Shown: one piece after another, positions 43,148-51,387 of the stretch
Layout: every line of letters starts with the position of its first letter
How positions within the stretch are numbered: position 1 is the first letter of the stretch
Assembly (NCBI RefSeq): GCF_009707865.1
Contig: NZ_WMBA01000001.1
Span: 62,001-126,000 of the forward strand
Direction: 5' to 3'
DNA from: Amycolatopsis pithecellobii
Lineage (GTDB): Bacteria; Actinomycetota; Actinomycetes; Mycobacteriales; Pseudonocardiaceae
Length of the DNA stretch: 64,000 bases
The notes under the pieces: model-generated
Told to the model about the DNA's origin: nothing
What the model saw: the letters and a program-made list of their open reading frames with translations, nothing else
Databases searched by the model: none
Program-made: the position numbers and the translations under genes

Positions 43148-43686
43148 GCGCGGCGCCAGATGAGGTGCGCGACAGCGGATCGCTGACCGGCTATGCGCTT
43201 ACCCCGTCTCAGACGATCGGTCCGCTGTACGGCTTTGCGCTTCTGCTCGAAGGAATCGAGAACTCGGTTGATCCCGGAAGCCCGAATGCCATCGCTATCG
43301 ACGTTTCCGTCGCCGACGGGAACGGCCGGGTGATCCCTTACCCGGACACGCTGATCGAGGCCTGGCACGGCGATCAGTGGGTGCGCGCCCGAGCTGGCGA
43401 AAATGGTCTCGCGCGGTTCGTCGTGCGGAAACCCGATCCTGAGCCAACGCCATACGGCATCCTCGCGCCGCATCTGAACATCGTGGTGTTCGCCAGCGGC
43501 CTGCTCAAACAGGCCGTCACCCGCCTCTACTTCCCCGACGAGGACGACCTCAACACCGAGGACCCGGTGCTCGCGCGAATCCCGGCAGACCTCAGGCAGC
43601 GGATGATCGCGCGGGAAACAGGGGACGGATTGCGTTTCGATATCCATCTGCAGGGCGCCCGGGAAAGCGTCTTCTTTCAGTTCTAG
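43144..43686 (+). CDS. pcaG: Protocatechuate 3,4-dioxygenase-type alpha subunit
   Basis: 180 residues: LTPSQTIGPLYGFALLLEG, YPDTLIEAWHGDQW, APHLNIVVFASGLLKQAVTR and LYFPDEDDLNTEDPVL are typical of PcaG. The alpha subunit lacks iron ligands and shapes the active site with the beta subunit. ATG overlaps the PcaH-like stop (ATGA), giving one-to-one synthesis. It is followed by a flavoenzyme 47 bases later. Confidence 0.9.
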   Translation: MSAAPDEVRDSGSLTGYALTPSQTIGPLYGFALLLEGIENSVDPGSPNAIAIDVSVADGNGRVIPYPDTLIEAWHGDQWVRARAGENGLARFVVRKPDPEPTPYGILAPHLNIVVFASGLLKQAVTRLYFPDEDDLNTEDPVLARIPADLRQRMIARETGDGLRFDIHLQGARESVFFQF

Positions 43687-43733
43687 GGCGATTCATCGAT
43701 ACCCGAGGCCCCAACCGATTCGAGGTGAATGCA

Positions 43734-45113
43734 ATGGTGCACGACACTCGCGAGGCGAAGTCCGGCGTGGTCTCTTCGCTGCGGCTCGCGCTGGGTGCGA
43801 ACGCGCTGATCACACCGGAGGATCCCCGCTACGAACGAGCGCGAAGGGTATTCTCCGGCGGCTACGACCGGCATCCGGTCGTGATCGCGCTGCCGGGCGA
43901 CGCCGGCGAAGTGGCCAAGGTCGTCTCCATCGTCCAGGAAGCGGGCGTGGAGTTGGCCATTCGGGGTGGCGGGCACAGTCCGGCCGGTTACGGTGTGGTC
44001 GACGGCGGGGTCGTGCTCGACCTGTCGCGGCTGCGTGACCTGGAAATCGACGTCGACCAGCGCACAGCTTGGGCACAGACCGGGCTGACCGCCGGCGAAT
44101 ACACCAATGCCACCGCACGGCACGGTTTGGCGACCGGGTTCGGTGACACCGCGTCGGTCGGAATCGGCGGCGCAACTCTGGCCGGCGGGCTCGGCCTGCT
44201 GTCCCGCAAATACGGCCTCACCGTGGATGACCTGCTGGCGGCTGAAATCGTCACCGCCGACGGGCAGCTCCAGCGCGTGGATGACGCCTCCCATCCCGAC
44301 CTGTTCTGGGCCCTGAAGGGCGGCGGCGGCAACTTCGGTGTCGTGACACGCTTCAAGTACCGCCTGCGCGATGTCTCCCAGTTCACCGGCGGGGTGCTGG
44401 TCCACGCGGCGACGCCAGACATCGTAACCAAGTTCATCGCGGCCGCCGATGCGGCTCCCGACGAGCTATCGACCGTCGTGATGGTGATGTCCGCGCCCCC
44501 GTTGCCGTTTCTGCCGGCGGATGTCCATGGGAAACCCATTTTGCTGGCGACTCTGGCGTACAACGGCCCGTCCGAATCCGCCGAACGCGCGATCGCACCG
44601 TTACGTGCGGTGGCCGCGCCGCTCGCGGATCTGGTCGGCCCGAAGCCGTACCAGCAGCTGCTGGCGCCCGAGGATGAGAACCGCCCGATCGCCGCACACC
44701 GGAACATGTTCCTCGACAGCCTGGACGAGGAGGCCGCGGCCAGGATTGTCGCGGCAGTGGGCACGTCGTCAGCACAGGTGCCCGCCGTCCAGTTCCGGAT
44801 CATGGGTGGGGCGGTCGCCAGGGTGCCGGCCGATGCGACCGCGTTCGCACACCGGCACCGGCGCATGATGGTCAATGTCATCGCCATCTACGAGGACGCA
44901 AGCCAGGCCACGGCACACGAAGCTTGGGTCGCCACGCTGGCCGACTCGCTGCGACCGGGCCCGGGTGTCTACACCGGATTTCTGGGCGAAGAGGGCGGGG
45001 GCTTGATGCACGAGGCCTATCCGGACGCGACCTGGGACAGGCTCGTCAGCATCAAAGGAAAGTACGATCCCGGCAATCTTTTCCACCACAATCACAACGT
45101 CCCGCCGGAGTAA
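43734..45113 (+). CDS. BBE-type FAD-linked oxidoreductase
   Basis: 459 residues. VELAIRGGGHSPAGYG carries the histidine that can bind FAD covalently; SVGIGGATLAGGLGLLSRKY and GGGGNFGVVTRFKYRL follow, and the C-terminal berberine-bridge motif ends in YDPGNLFHHNHNVPP. The second covalent link (cysteine) is not evident, so monocovalent attachment is likely. ATG lies six bases after GAGGTG; an earlier GTG is inside that site. It may oxidise a phenolic or lactone intermediate made before or after the dioxygenase. Confidence 0.88.
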   Translation: MVHDTREAKSGVVSSLRLALGANALITPEDPRYERARRVFSGGYDRHPVVIALPGDAGEVAKVVSIVQEAGVELAIRGGGHSPAGYGVVDGGVVLDLSRLRDLEIDVDQRTAWAQTGLTAGEYTNATARHGLATGFGDTASVGIGGATLAGGLGLLSRKYGLTVDDLLAAEIVTADGQLQRVDDASHPDLFWALKGGGGNFGVVTRFKYRLRDVSQFTGGVLVHAATPDIVTKFIAAADAAPDELSTVVMVMSAPPLPFLPADVHGKPILLATLAYNGPSESAERAIAPLRAVAAPLADLVGPKPYQQLLAPEDENRPIAAHRNMFLDSLDEEAAARIVAAVGTSSAQVPAVQFRIMGGAVARVPADATAFAHRHRRMMVNVIAIYEDASQATAHEAWVATLADSLRPGPGVYTGFLGEEGGGLMHEAYPDATWDRLVSIKGKYDPGNLFHHNHNVPPE

Positions 45114-45242
45114 CAGCCGTCGGCCTGGACCGGCTGCGACCCGGAACGGGCCTCGCCAGGCTTGTTTACCCGCGCGTTGTGGGACAGGATCGTGGTGTTT
45201 GTGAACCGCTCGCGGTCGGTTCACCCCGTGCAACGTGGCGCG

Positions 45243-46244
45243 ATGGAGCAAGCGATGCAGGTCGACAACATTATCGAGCACGATGAGCGGTGGGTCGTCC
45301 GGTCCGGGCGGGGCGTCCGTACGACGCAGGAGTGGCAGTGCGTGCTCGCCGCAACACATGTCGGCTTCGACATCGGTTTTCCTGCCGGGAATGACCGCGG
45401 CTTCGTCGGTGAGGTGGTGCGAACCCGCCTCGGGCCCATGGACCTGGTCGAATGCCGGGCTGAGCCCTTCATGGGGCGCCGCGGCCCGGCTGTGATGGGG
45501 GACCCGGGTGAGGACCGCATCGGCGTCCAGATGGTGCTGTCTGGCGTTGAGCGGGTCAAGGGGCCCCATGCCGAGCCGATTGTGGTCACCGCGGGACAGC
45601 TGGATCTGTGGGACGGAGCGCGGCGGGTCGACCTGGAGATAGTCGAGCCCTTCATCAAGCGGACCCTGGTGTTTCCGCGGGATCTAGTGCTCAACGTCTG
45701 TCCACGGCTCGGTGAAGTGGCTTCGGTGCCCGCGCTCGGTAGCTTGCCGGGCGCGCGTTTCCTGGCCCGGTACGTGGACGCCATGATCTCCGAGTTGTCC
45801 GACATGGACGCCCGGATGCGCGTCACCGCGGCAGAAGTGGCACTGGAACTGCTTCGCTCGGCGGTCGAGCCGCTACTGCCTGCCAGCAAGACCTTGCGGC
45901 GCGAAGCACTGCGCGCCCGTGCACGCCGCTATATCCGTGCTCACCTCGCTGATCCAGCACTTGGCCCGGAGCCGATCGCACGGGAACTGCTGGCCTCGTT
46001 GCGTACGCTGCATGCCGCTTTCGAGGACAGTGGGGACACCGTCGCGTCGTTTATCCGCCGGACGAGGCTCGCGCGCTGCCGTGAGGATCTGGCCGACCCC
46101 AGCGGCGGCTCGGTCACCGAAATCGCCTTCCGGTGGGGGTTTTCCGACGCGACGCACTTCTCCCAGGCGTTCAAACGGGAGTACGGCATCTCCCCGCGGG
46201 ACGTGCGGACGCAGGGCTCCGGCCGGACCTCGGAACGGGGCTAG
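45243..46244 (+). CDS. AraC-family transcriptional regulator
   Basis: 333 residues. The N-terminal AraC-binding-like domain covers WQCVLAATHVGFDI to PRDLVLNVCPRLGEVASVP; the C-terminus has the double helix-turn-helix, ARELLASLRTLHAAFEDSGD and SVTEIAFRWGFSDATHFSQA then FKREYGISPRDVR. I chose the ATG at 45243, where homology starts; a TTG 81 bases earlier is in frame. Members with this sensor domain activate aromatic-acid catabolic genes, so it is the likely activator of this cluster. Confidence 0.87.
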   Translation: MEQAMQVDNIIEHDERWVVRSGRGVRTTQEWQCVLAATHVGFDIGFPAGNDRGFVGEVVRTRLGPMDLVECRAEPFMGRRGPAVMGDPGEDRIGVQMVLSGVERVKGPHAEPIVVTAGQLDLWDGARRVDLEIVEPFIKRTLVFPRDLVLNVCPRLGEVASVPALGSLPGARFLARYVDAMISELSDMDARMRVTAAEVALELLRSAVEPLLPASKTLRREALRARARRYIRAHLADPALGPEPIARELLASLRTLHAAFEDSGDTVASFIRRTRLARCREDLADPSGGSVTEIAFRWGFSDATHFSQAFKREYGISPRDVRTQGSGRTSERG

Positions 46245-46273
46245 CGGGGACGACCGCGTGCGACCAGGCCGGT

Positions 46274-46301
46274 GTGCATGCGGTACCACATAACCATGCA
46301 C
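46274..46301. promoter_or_regulatory. Inverted repeat upstream of the BKACE gene
   Basis: Perfect seven-base arms GTGCATG and CATGCAC are separated by 14 bases, 45 bases upstream of a promoter-like element. Spacing fits an activator bound in two halves and could be the AraC protein's site. Confidence 0.4.
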
Positions 46302-46343
46302 GGAGCCGATAGTGCTGCCGGACCGTTCACCCTATCGTTGGCC

Positions 46344-46373
46344 TTGAAGAACGGATGCGCAGTGAGATCAAAT
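46344..46373 (+). promoter_or_regulatory. Promoter candidate for the BKACE gene
   Basis: TTGAAG (46344-46349) and TCAAAT (46368-46373) with 18 bases between, about 35 bases before the ATG. Confidence 0.35.
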
Positions 46374-46407
46374 CCTGAGCTCCGTCAGTCGTGCGGAAGG
46401 ACTTTTC

Positions 46408-47292
46408 ATGGCTCCGAAGAAAAAGCTGATCCTCGAGATGCGTGTCAACGAGTACACGATGCGCGATGTGAGTCCACGCGTTCCGTACACCGTGGACGAA
46501 ATCGGCAAGGTCGCCGACGAGTGCCGCGAGGCGGGGGCTACCGCCTTTCATTTCCATGGCCGGACGAAAAAAGGCGCGCCCGATCTCACCTTCGAAACCT
46601 ACCACGCGATTGTCGAGAGGATCCGCAAGGGCTCCGACATCTTGGTGCACCCCACGCTGGGCGCGGAAACCCAGGTTACTGATCCGGCAACAAGACTGTC
46701 GAACATCATTCGCCTTTCGGAGAGTGGCCTCACGCCGGATTTCGTTCCGCTGGACATGGGCAGCAGTAACTGGGATCAGCTCAACGCGGACGGCACCGAC
46801 TTCCTGACTCAAGAGAACACCTATGTCAACACCACCGCGACGCTCAAATTCTTCGCGGAGACGATCCGGAAGATCTCGGTCAAGCCTTACCTCCAGATCT
46901 GGAACGCACCGCAAATGCGGCTCGCGGAGATCTTTCACCGGCTGGGTATCCTCGACGGCCCGGTCTGGATGTCTCTCGGGCACAGTGCGGGAGCCACCTT
47001 CGCGAACCATCCCGGCACACTGGCCGGCCTGCGTGCCTACCTGAGCCTGATCCCGGAGGGACTGCCGAACGAATGGAGTGCGGCCGTCTACGGTGGCGAC
47101 ATTTTTGACATCGCCGCGGAGGTGATCTCGAACGGCGGTCACCTTGCTCTCGGAACAGGCGACTTCGCGTATCCGAAGCTCGGCACGCCCAGCAACGCCG
47201 AAATAGCTCGACGCATCGTCGAAATCGCCAAGGAGCTCGGCCGGGAAGTTGCTACGCCGGACGAGGCGAAAGAGATGCTCGGCATGTCCTGA
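46408..47292 (+). CDS. BKACE (DUF849) beta-keto acid cleavage enzyme
   Basis: 294-residue TIM barrel of the 3-keto-5-aminohexanoate cleavage enzyme family. LILEMRVNEYTM, the zinc-binding histidines in TAFHFHGRTKKG, LVHPTLGAETQ, MGSSNW and GNGGHLALGTGDF fit the family. These enzymes use zinc and acetyl-CoA to split a beta-keto acid into acetoacetate and a shortened acyl-CoA. GGAAGGA is seven bases before the ATG. In this cluster it could take a beta-keto acid that arises after ring cleavage. Confidence 0.9.
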   Translation: MAPKKKLILEMRVNEYTMRDVSPRVPYTVDEIGKVADECREAGATAFHFHGRTKKGAPDLTFETYHAIVERIRKGSDILVHPTLGAETQVTDPATRLSNIIRLSESGLTPDFVPLDMGSSNWDQLNADGTDFLTQENTYVNTTATLKFFAETIRKISVKPYLQIWNAPQMRLAEIFHRLGILDGPVWMSLGHSAGATFANHPGTLAGLRAYLSLIPEGLPNEWSAAVYGGDIFDIAAEVISNGGHLALGTGDFAYPKLGTPSNAEIARRIVEIAKELGREVATPDEAKEMLGMS

Positions 47293-47468
47293 TTGCTGGG
47301 AACCAGGTCAAATCGAGAGCCTGATCGAGTGTGAAACCCGGTATTAATCCGACCAAAAGCAGGCGGACTCCGAACAGCGCGTAATCGTTGCTACGCAAGC
47401 CGGATAGCCGTGGCTGTGGTCGGATTGGTAACGAACGGCACAGCAGGAACGCAGGTGAGGAGCGCGCA

Positions 47469-48335
47469 GTGGCCCGCATCAACGGATTGATCGACAAATT
47501 GGCGCGGAAGGAGATCGCGTTCGGCACCTGGGTGCAGTCCGGCGACTTCGCCGCTGCCCGGGTCGCGGGCGATTCTTCGGCAGACTTCGCGTTTGTCGAC
47601 ATGGAGCACACCGGTTTTCATTTCCCGGACCTGGGACATACCTTGCAGTGGATGGTGAGCCGGCGCACGGCTGCCCAGCAGCCGGCGCCGGCCTCGCCGA
47701 TCGTCCGGACTCCGCCGAACGCGAGCGAACGCAACCAATGGATGACCAAACAGGCGCTTGACTACGGCGCGATGGGTATTCTGCTTCCCCAAGTGATGAA
47801 CGCGGACGATGTGGCAGCAGCCGTCGAGGCCGCGCGCTACCCGCTGGGGCCCGACGGTATTGGGCCGCAGGGTGTTCGAGGATCATTGCCGTTTCAGGCG
47901 ATGCGGTACTGGGGGATGACCTCGGTGCCGGACTATTACGAGAAGGCGGATTTGTGGCCGCTGAACGAACACGGTGAGCTGCTACTACTGCTGCTCGTCG
48001 AGAACGTCGCCGCTTGGGAAAACATCGAGGAACTGGTCGCGGTGCCCGGTGTCGGTGGCGTCGTCTGGGGAGCAGGGGACGGCGCCGTCAGCATGGGTAT
48101 CCGTACCTTCGACATCACCGACCCCAGGCTGACGCCATACCGGAGGAAGGTCATTTCCGCGTGTAAGGCCGCCGGGGTCGCGGTAGGGACGCCGGCGGCC
48201 GGTGTGGCCGTGGGCTCGCCGGCTCCGGATATCTATGAAGCGATTGACGAAGGCTTCGACTTCATCGCCCTGGGCAGGTGGGATTCGGACTTGGCCGCAA
48301 AGGCTCGCGACTACGCGGCAAGTAAGGCCGGGTAG
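47469..48335 (+). CDS. HpcH/HpaI-type class II aldolase
   Basis: 288 residues: AFGTWVQSGDFAAARVAGDS, FAFVDMEHTGFHFPDLGHTL with the metal-binding acidic residues, MGILLPQVMNADDVAAAVEA, GVRGSL and AVGTPAAGVAVGSPAPDIYE. Aldolases of this family split 4-hydroxy-2-oxo acids into pyruvate and an aldehyde. GAGGAG lies six bases before the GTG, which I take as start because homology begins there. The 176-base gap before it shows no other gene. Confidence 0.88.
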   Translation: MARINGLIDKLARKEIAFGTWVQSGDFAAARVAGDSSADFAFVDMEHTGFHFPDLGHTLQWMVSRRTAAQQPAPASPIVRTPPNASERNQWMTKQALDYGAMGILLPQVMNADDVAAAVEAARYPLGPDGIGPQGVRGSLPFQAMRYWGMTSVPDYYEKADLWPLNEHGELLLLLLVENVAAWENIEELVAVPGVGGVVWGAGDGAVSMGIRTFDITDPRLTPYRRKVISACKAAGVAVGTPAAGVAVGSPAPDIYEAIDEGFDFIALGRWDSDLAAKARDYAASKAG

Positions 48336-48402
48336 TCGCTTGGTCACCCCACGAACGGCGCCGGCTCGCCTCGAAACGACGCCTTCCCATCGAGCGAGGA
48401 AA

Positions 48403-48417
48403 CAGTTTATACAACTG
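48403..48417. promoter_or_regulatory. Dyad upstream of the MFS gene
   Basis: Arms CAGTT and AACTG flank TATAC, giving an AT-rich site close to the form bound by GntR-type repressors. It lies about 24 bases before the -35 box of the promoter candidate. Confidence 0.4.
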
Positions 48418-48440
48418 AAAACCATCACAGAACTCAGACG

Positions 48441-48470
48441 TTGACGATCCGGCTTTCGTAGCTGTTTGAT
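48441..48470 (+). promoter_or_regulatory. Promoter candidate for the small ORF and MFS gene
   Basis: TTGACG (48441-48446) and TTTGAT (48465-48470) spaced by 18 bases, about 75 bases upstream of the short ORF at 48546. The remaining 308-base gap after the aldolase gene holds no other gene. Confidence 0.4.
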
Positions 48471-48545
48471 GCGCGCGAAGTCCATGAAATTGGTTCACGA
48501 CGCTGTTGAGTCGACACCGTTGTCGAAAAAGGAGCGTGTTCGATC

Positions 48546-48644
48546 ATGGCCTTGATGGATTGGGCGAGCCTCGTTGAGGTAACCCCCGCGGCTGTTGCCG
48601 CGACGGGCTTGCGGAACGTGGCTGACGGAGGTGTGAAGAGCTGA
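48546..48644 (+). CDS. Short ORF (32 residues) coupled to the MFS gene
   Basis: ATG with AAAAAGGAG upstream (11-base spacing) opens a 32-codon frame beginning MALMDWASLVEVTP and ending ADGGVKS. The stop overlaps the transporter ATG as TGATG, so its translation would deliver ribosomes to the transporter. It could be a leader peptide, a small protein or the remnant of a gene. No homologue recognised. Confidence 0.4.
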   Translation: MALMDWASLVEVTPAAVAATGLRNVADGGVKS

Positions 48645-50044
48645 TGACCACACCTGACGTTTCCCTCTCCGCGGAAGAAGTCAAGCGGCTTTCGCGCAAG
48701 GCGATATGGCGGGTAATGCCACTCGTCGGATTTCTTGCACTCGTCGCCTATCTCGACCGAATCTCGATTGCGTTCGCCGGCCCCTTGGGGATGAACAAAG
48801 AACTAGGCCTCACCGCGACCACGTTCGGCTTCGCGGTGAGCATCCTCACCATTGGGTACGTGATATTCGAAGTCCCCACCTCCGGGCTGCTGGCGAAGTT
48901 CGGGACCCGGCTCTGGGTTATCCGGATCATGCTCACCTGGGGTGTGATCCAGGTCTTGATCGGTTTCGCGCCGAACAAGGAGATGCTCTACCTCGGCCGG
49001 TTCCTGCTCGGCGTCGCTGAGGCCGGTATCAACCCCGCGCTCTACTTCTTCATTTCCGTCTGGTTCATCCGGTCCTACCGGCCGTTGGCGTACACACTCT
49101 ACGGTGTGGCCATTGGGCTCTCCGGTGTCTTTGGTCCACTGATCGCGAACAGCCTCGTCTCGCTCGGCGGCCACCTCAACTTCGACGGCGGCCACGGCTG
49201 GCGTTTCCTGCTGGTCATGCTCGGGGTGGTGGCCCTGCTCGCGGTCATCCCCACCGCGCTCTGGCTCCGCGACCACCCGCGCGACGCGAAGTGGTGGACC
49301 GACACAGAACGGCGGAAGTATCAAGCGATGCTCGATGCCGACGCGGTCAGCGCCAACGTGCCGCACTTGTCGATCTGGCAGGTGCTACGGCAATGGCGGC
49401 CGTGGGTGATGGGCTTCGGCTACTTCGCCTTCTTCTACGCCTACTACACGATTTCCGTCTGGGCGCCGACGATCGTGCTCGGGTTCAAGAAGCAGTTCGG
49501 CACCACCTTCACCTCACTGCAATCGGCGTTGATCACCGGCATCCCGACGTTGATCGCACTCATCGGCGCCCTCATCCTGGGCATCATCGCGGGGAAGAGG
49601 GGCCGCAGCGGCTGGCTTCTCGTGGGGGCTTCGGTAGCCGGAGCCGTGGGCTGCCTGACCACGACTGTCGCGAGGGGACCGTGGGTTCTGATCATCGCGC
49701 TCGGCGCGGTCGCATTGGCGGGTAACGCCATCGGCCTGTACATGCCGATCGCCAACCGCGTGTTCGCGGGAACCGGGCTGGTGGCCGCGCTCGCGCTGAT
49801 TAACTCGATGGGCGCTGCCGCGGGATTCTTCAGCCCACTCGTCACTGGCTACCTCTCGGACGTGACAGGCAATCAGAATGCCGGTTTCTACGTAATGACG
49901 GGTCTTTTGCTCATCGCCGCGGTCATCTCCGTCGTCGCTGAGCGGCATGCCAACCGGATCGAGCGGGACAGCGGAGTCAGTCTCGTCAGCTCTGGGCACG
50001 GCACGACGACGGCCAGTAAGGACGGCTCCGTCCCGGCGCCTTGA
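48644..50044 (+). CDS. MFS transporter, anion:cation symporter type
   Basis: 466 residues with about 12 membrane helices. Helix 1-2 AYLDRISIAFAGPLGMNKEL and IFEVPTSGLLAKFGTRLW, helix 4 FLLGVAEAGINPALYFFISV fit the ACS family (aromatic acid or glucarate importers). Loops carry RRK-rich segments, and the C-terminal tail is cytoplasmic. Coupled to the preceding short ORF. Likely imports the aromatic or organic acid degraded by this cluster. Confidence 0.92.
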   Translation: MTTPDVSLSAEEVKRLSRKAIWRVMPLVGFLALVAYLDRISIAFAGPLGMNKELGLTATTFGFAVSILTIGYVIFEVPTSGLLAKFGTRLWVIRIMLTWGVIQVLIGFAPNKEMLYLGRFLLGVAEAGINPALYFFISVWFIRSYRPLAYTLYGVAIGLSGVFGPLIANSLVSLGGHLNFDGGHGWRFLLVMLGVVALLAVIPTALWLRDHPRDAKWWTDTERRKYQAMLDADAVSANVPHLSIWQVLRQWRPWVMGFGYFAFFYAYYTISVWAPTIVLGFKKQFGTTFTSLQSALITGIPTLIALIGALILGIIAGKRGRSGWLLVGASVAGAVGCLTTTVARGPWVLIIALGAVALAGNAIGLYMPIANRVFAGTGLVAALALINSMGAAAGFFSPLVTGYLSDVTGNQNAGFYVMTGLLLIAAVISVVAERHANRIERDSGVSLVSSGHGTTTASKDGSVPAP

Positions 50045-50058
50045 TGCGGCGACACAGT

Positions 50059-50080
50059 GGTGGTCACATCGGTGGTCACA
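50059..50080 (+). repeat. Direct repeat GGTGGTCACA
   Basis: Two copies of GGTGGTCACA start 12 bases apart in the gap upstream of the SDR gene. The 12-base spacing is near one helical turn and could be part of a binding site. Confidence 0.35.
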
Positions 50081-50142
50081 GTGCAATCGATCCAAGCATC
50101 GCTCGAGCCGTCACACGGTTCGAAACCGAAAGGAGCGCACGA

Positions 50143-51000
50143 ATGGGTTTGCTGGATGGTGCGGTTGTCCTCATCACAGGTGGTGCCCGTGGCCAGGGGC
50201 GGGAGCACGCGGTCACGTCCGCTCGGGAGGGAGCCGATGTCATCATCCTCGACATCGGTGAACCGATCGACAGTGTGCCCTATCCACTGGCAAGCCCGGA
50301 GGACCTGAAGGAGACCGCCCGGGCTGTAGAGGCCCATGGCCGGCGAGCGCTGGCGATACAGGCGGACGTTCGATCGCAGGAGGAGATGAACGCCGCGGTT
50401 GCCCGTGGAATCACGGAGTTCGGGCACATCGACTCGGTCATCGCCAACGCCGGTGTCTGGTCGACAGGGCCGTTCTGGGAGCTGGATGAGCAGACGTGGG
50501 CCGACATGATGGATATCAATCTGACCGGTGTCTGGAAAACGGCGAAGGCAGTCGGTCGCCACATGATCGACCGGCAGGCCGGTTCGATCGTGGTGATCGC
50601 GTCGGTCAACGGGCTCGAGGCCGGCGCGCACCACGCCCACTACACCGCTGCCAAGCACGGGCTGATCGGGCTGATGAAGACGATGGCCGTGGAGCTGGCT
50701 CCCCATGGGGTGCGCTGCAACGCGATCTGCCCTGGCGTGATCGACACCGATATGATTCGCAACCAGTACCAATTCGACCGGGTGGCCGGCCACCCCGGCG
50801 GTACCGCCGAGGAGTGGTACGAGGGCGGCTATCGCTACGGAGTGCTCAAGGGACGAAGCTTCTTGCCGCCCTCGTCGATCGCCGACACGGCCCTGTACCT
50901 CAACTCAGGGCTGGCCGCACACGTTACCGGCGTAGCGATACCGGTCGAAGCCGGGCATCTGCTTCTCCCCGGCTACAACCACAACCCAGTGCGGAACTGA
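50143..51000 (+). CDS. Mycofactocin-type short-chain dehydrogenase
   Basis: 285 residues: TGGARGQGREHAVTSAREGA, DIGEPIDSVPYPLASPEDLK, VIANAGVW and catalytic YTAAKHGLIGLMK. The GARGQGR loop with the ASPEDLKET segment is the mark of mycofactocin-coupled (TIGR03971-type) dehydrogenases, which keep NAD(H) bound and pass electrons to mycofactocin. AAAGGAG lies seven bases before the ATG. No mycofactocin biosynthesis genes are in the window; they would have to be elsewhere. It may oxidise a hydroxyl group of the pathway substrate. Confidence 0.9.
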   Translation: MGLLDGAVVLITGGARGQGREHAVTSAREGADVIILDIGEPIDSVPYPLASPEDLKETARAVEAHGRRALAIQADVRSQEEMNAAVARGITEFGHIDSVIANAGVWSTGPFWELDEQTWADMMDINLTGVWKTAKAVGRHMIDRQAGSIVVIASVNGLEAGAHHAHYTAAKHGLIGLMKTMAVELAPHGVRCNAICPGVIDTDMIRNQYQFDRVAGHPGGTAEEWYEGGYRYGVLKGRSFLPPSSIADTALYLNSGLAAHVTGVAIPVEAGHLLLPGYNHNPVRN

Positions 51001-51014
51001 TCTCTCCAGCGTGG

Positions 51015-51374
51015 ATGGATGAGTCAATGTCGAATGATGAATGTTATCTCCTGTTCGCGATCTACCGCTGGCCGGGAACCAGTGTCGAAGAATTTCGCAA
51101 CCATCTGAGGGAAACGCACGGTCCGCTCGCCAAGCGATTTCCAGGACTTGCCTGGTACGAATCCTTCTTGACCGACAATGCGCAAGAAGGATGGCCGGTC
51201 ACGTCAGCGCCGGCGCCCGATGCGTTCGCGATCATGAAATTCGACTCCGAGGCCGCGAAACAGGAGGCGGCGAAATCGCCGGCCTGGGCCGAGGCGGACG
51301 CGGACCTGCCGGGATTCATCGGCCATTTCAATGTCTTCGCGGTCGACAGGATCACTTGGGTCCCGGGTAAGTGA
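51015..51374 (+). CDS. EthD-like small barrel protein, copy 2
   Basis: 119 residues, a paralogue of the protein at 42012-42446: CYLLFAIYRWPGTSVEEFRN, HLRETHGPLAKRFPGLAWYE, DAFAIMKFDSEAA and FAVDRITWVPGK, with conserved motifs lining up without gaps. The first ATG at 51015 is used; an ATG at 51027 aligns better with the other copy. It sits right after the SDR gene and before the SnoaL-like gene. The two copies frame the region 5 cluster. Confidence 0.8.
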   Translation: MDESMSNDECYLLFAIYRWPGTSVEEFRNHLRETHGPLAKRFPGLAWYESFLTDNAQEGWPVTSAPAPDAFAIMKFDSEAAKQEAAKSPAWAEADADLPGFIGHFNVFAVDRITWVPGK

Positions 51375-51387
51375 GGATGTGGTGATC

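Noticed and set aside
45115-45136. Hairpin after the BBE-type gene as a terminator
   Set aside because: Six-base arms CAGCCG and CGGCTG with an 11-base loop and no T-tract are too weak in DNA of this GC content.
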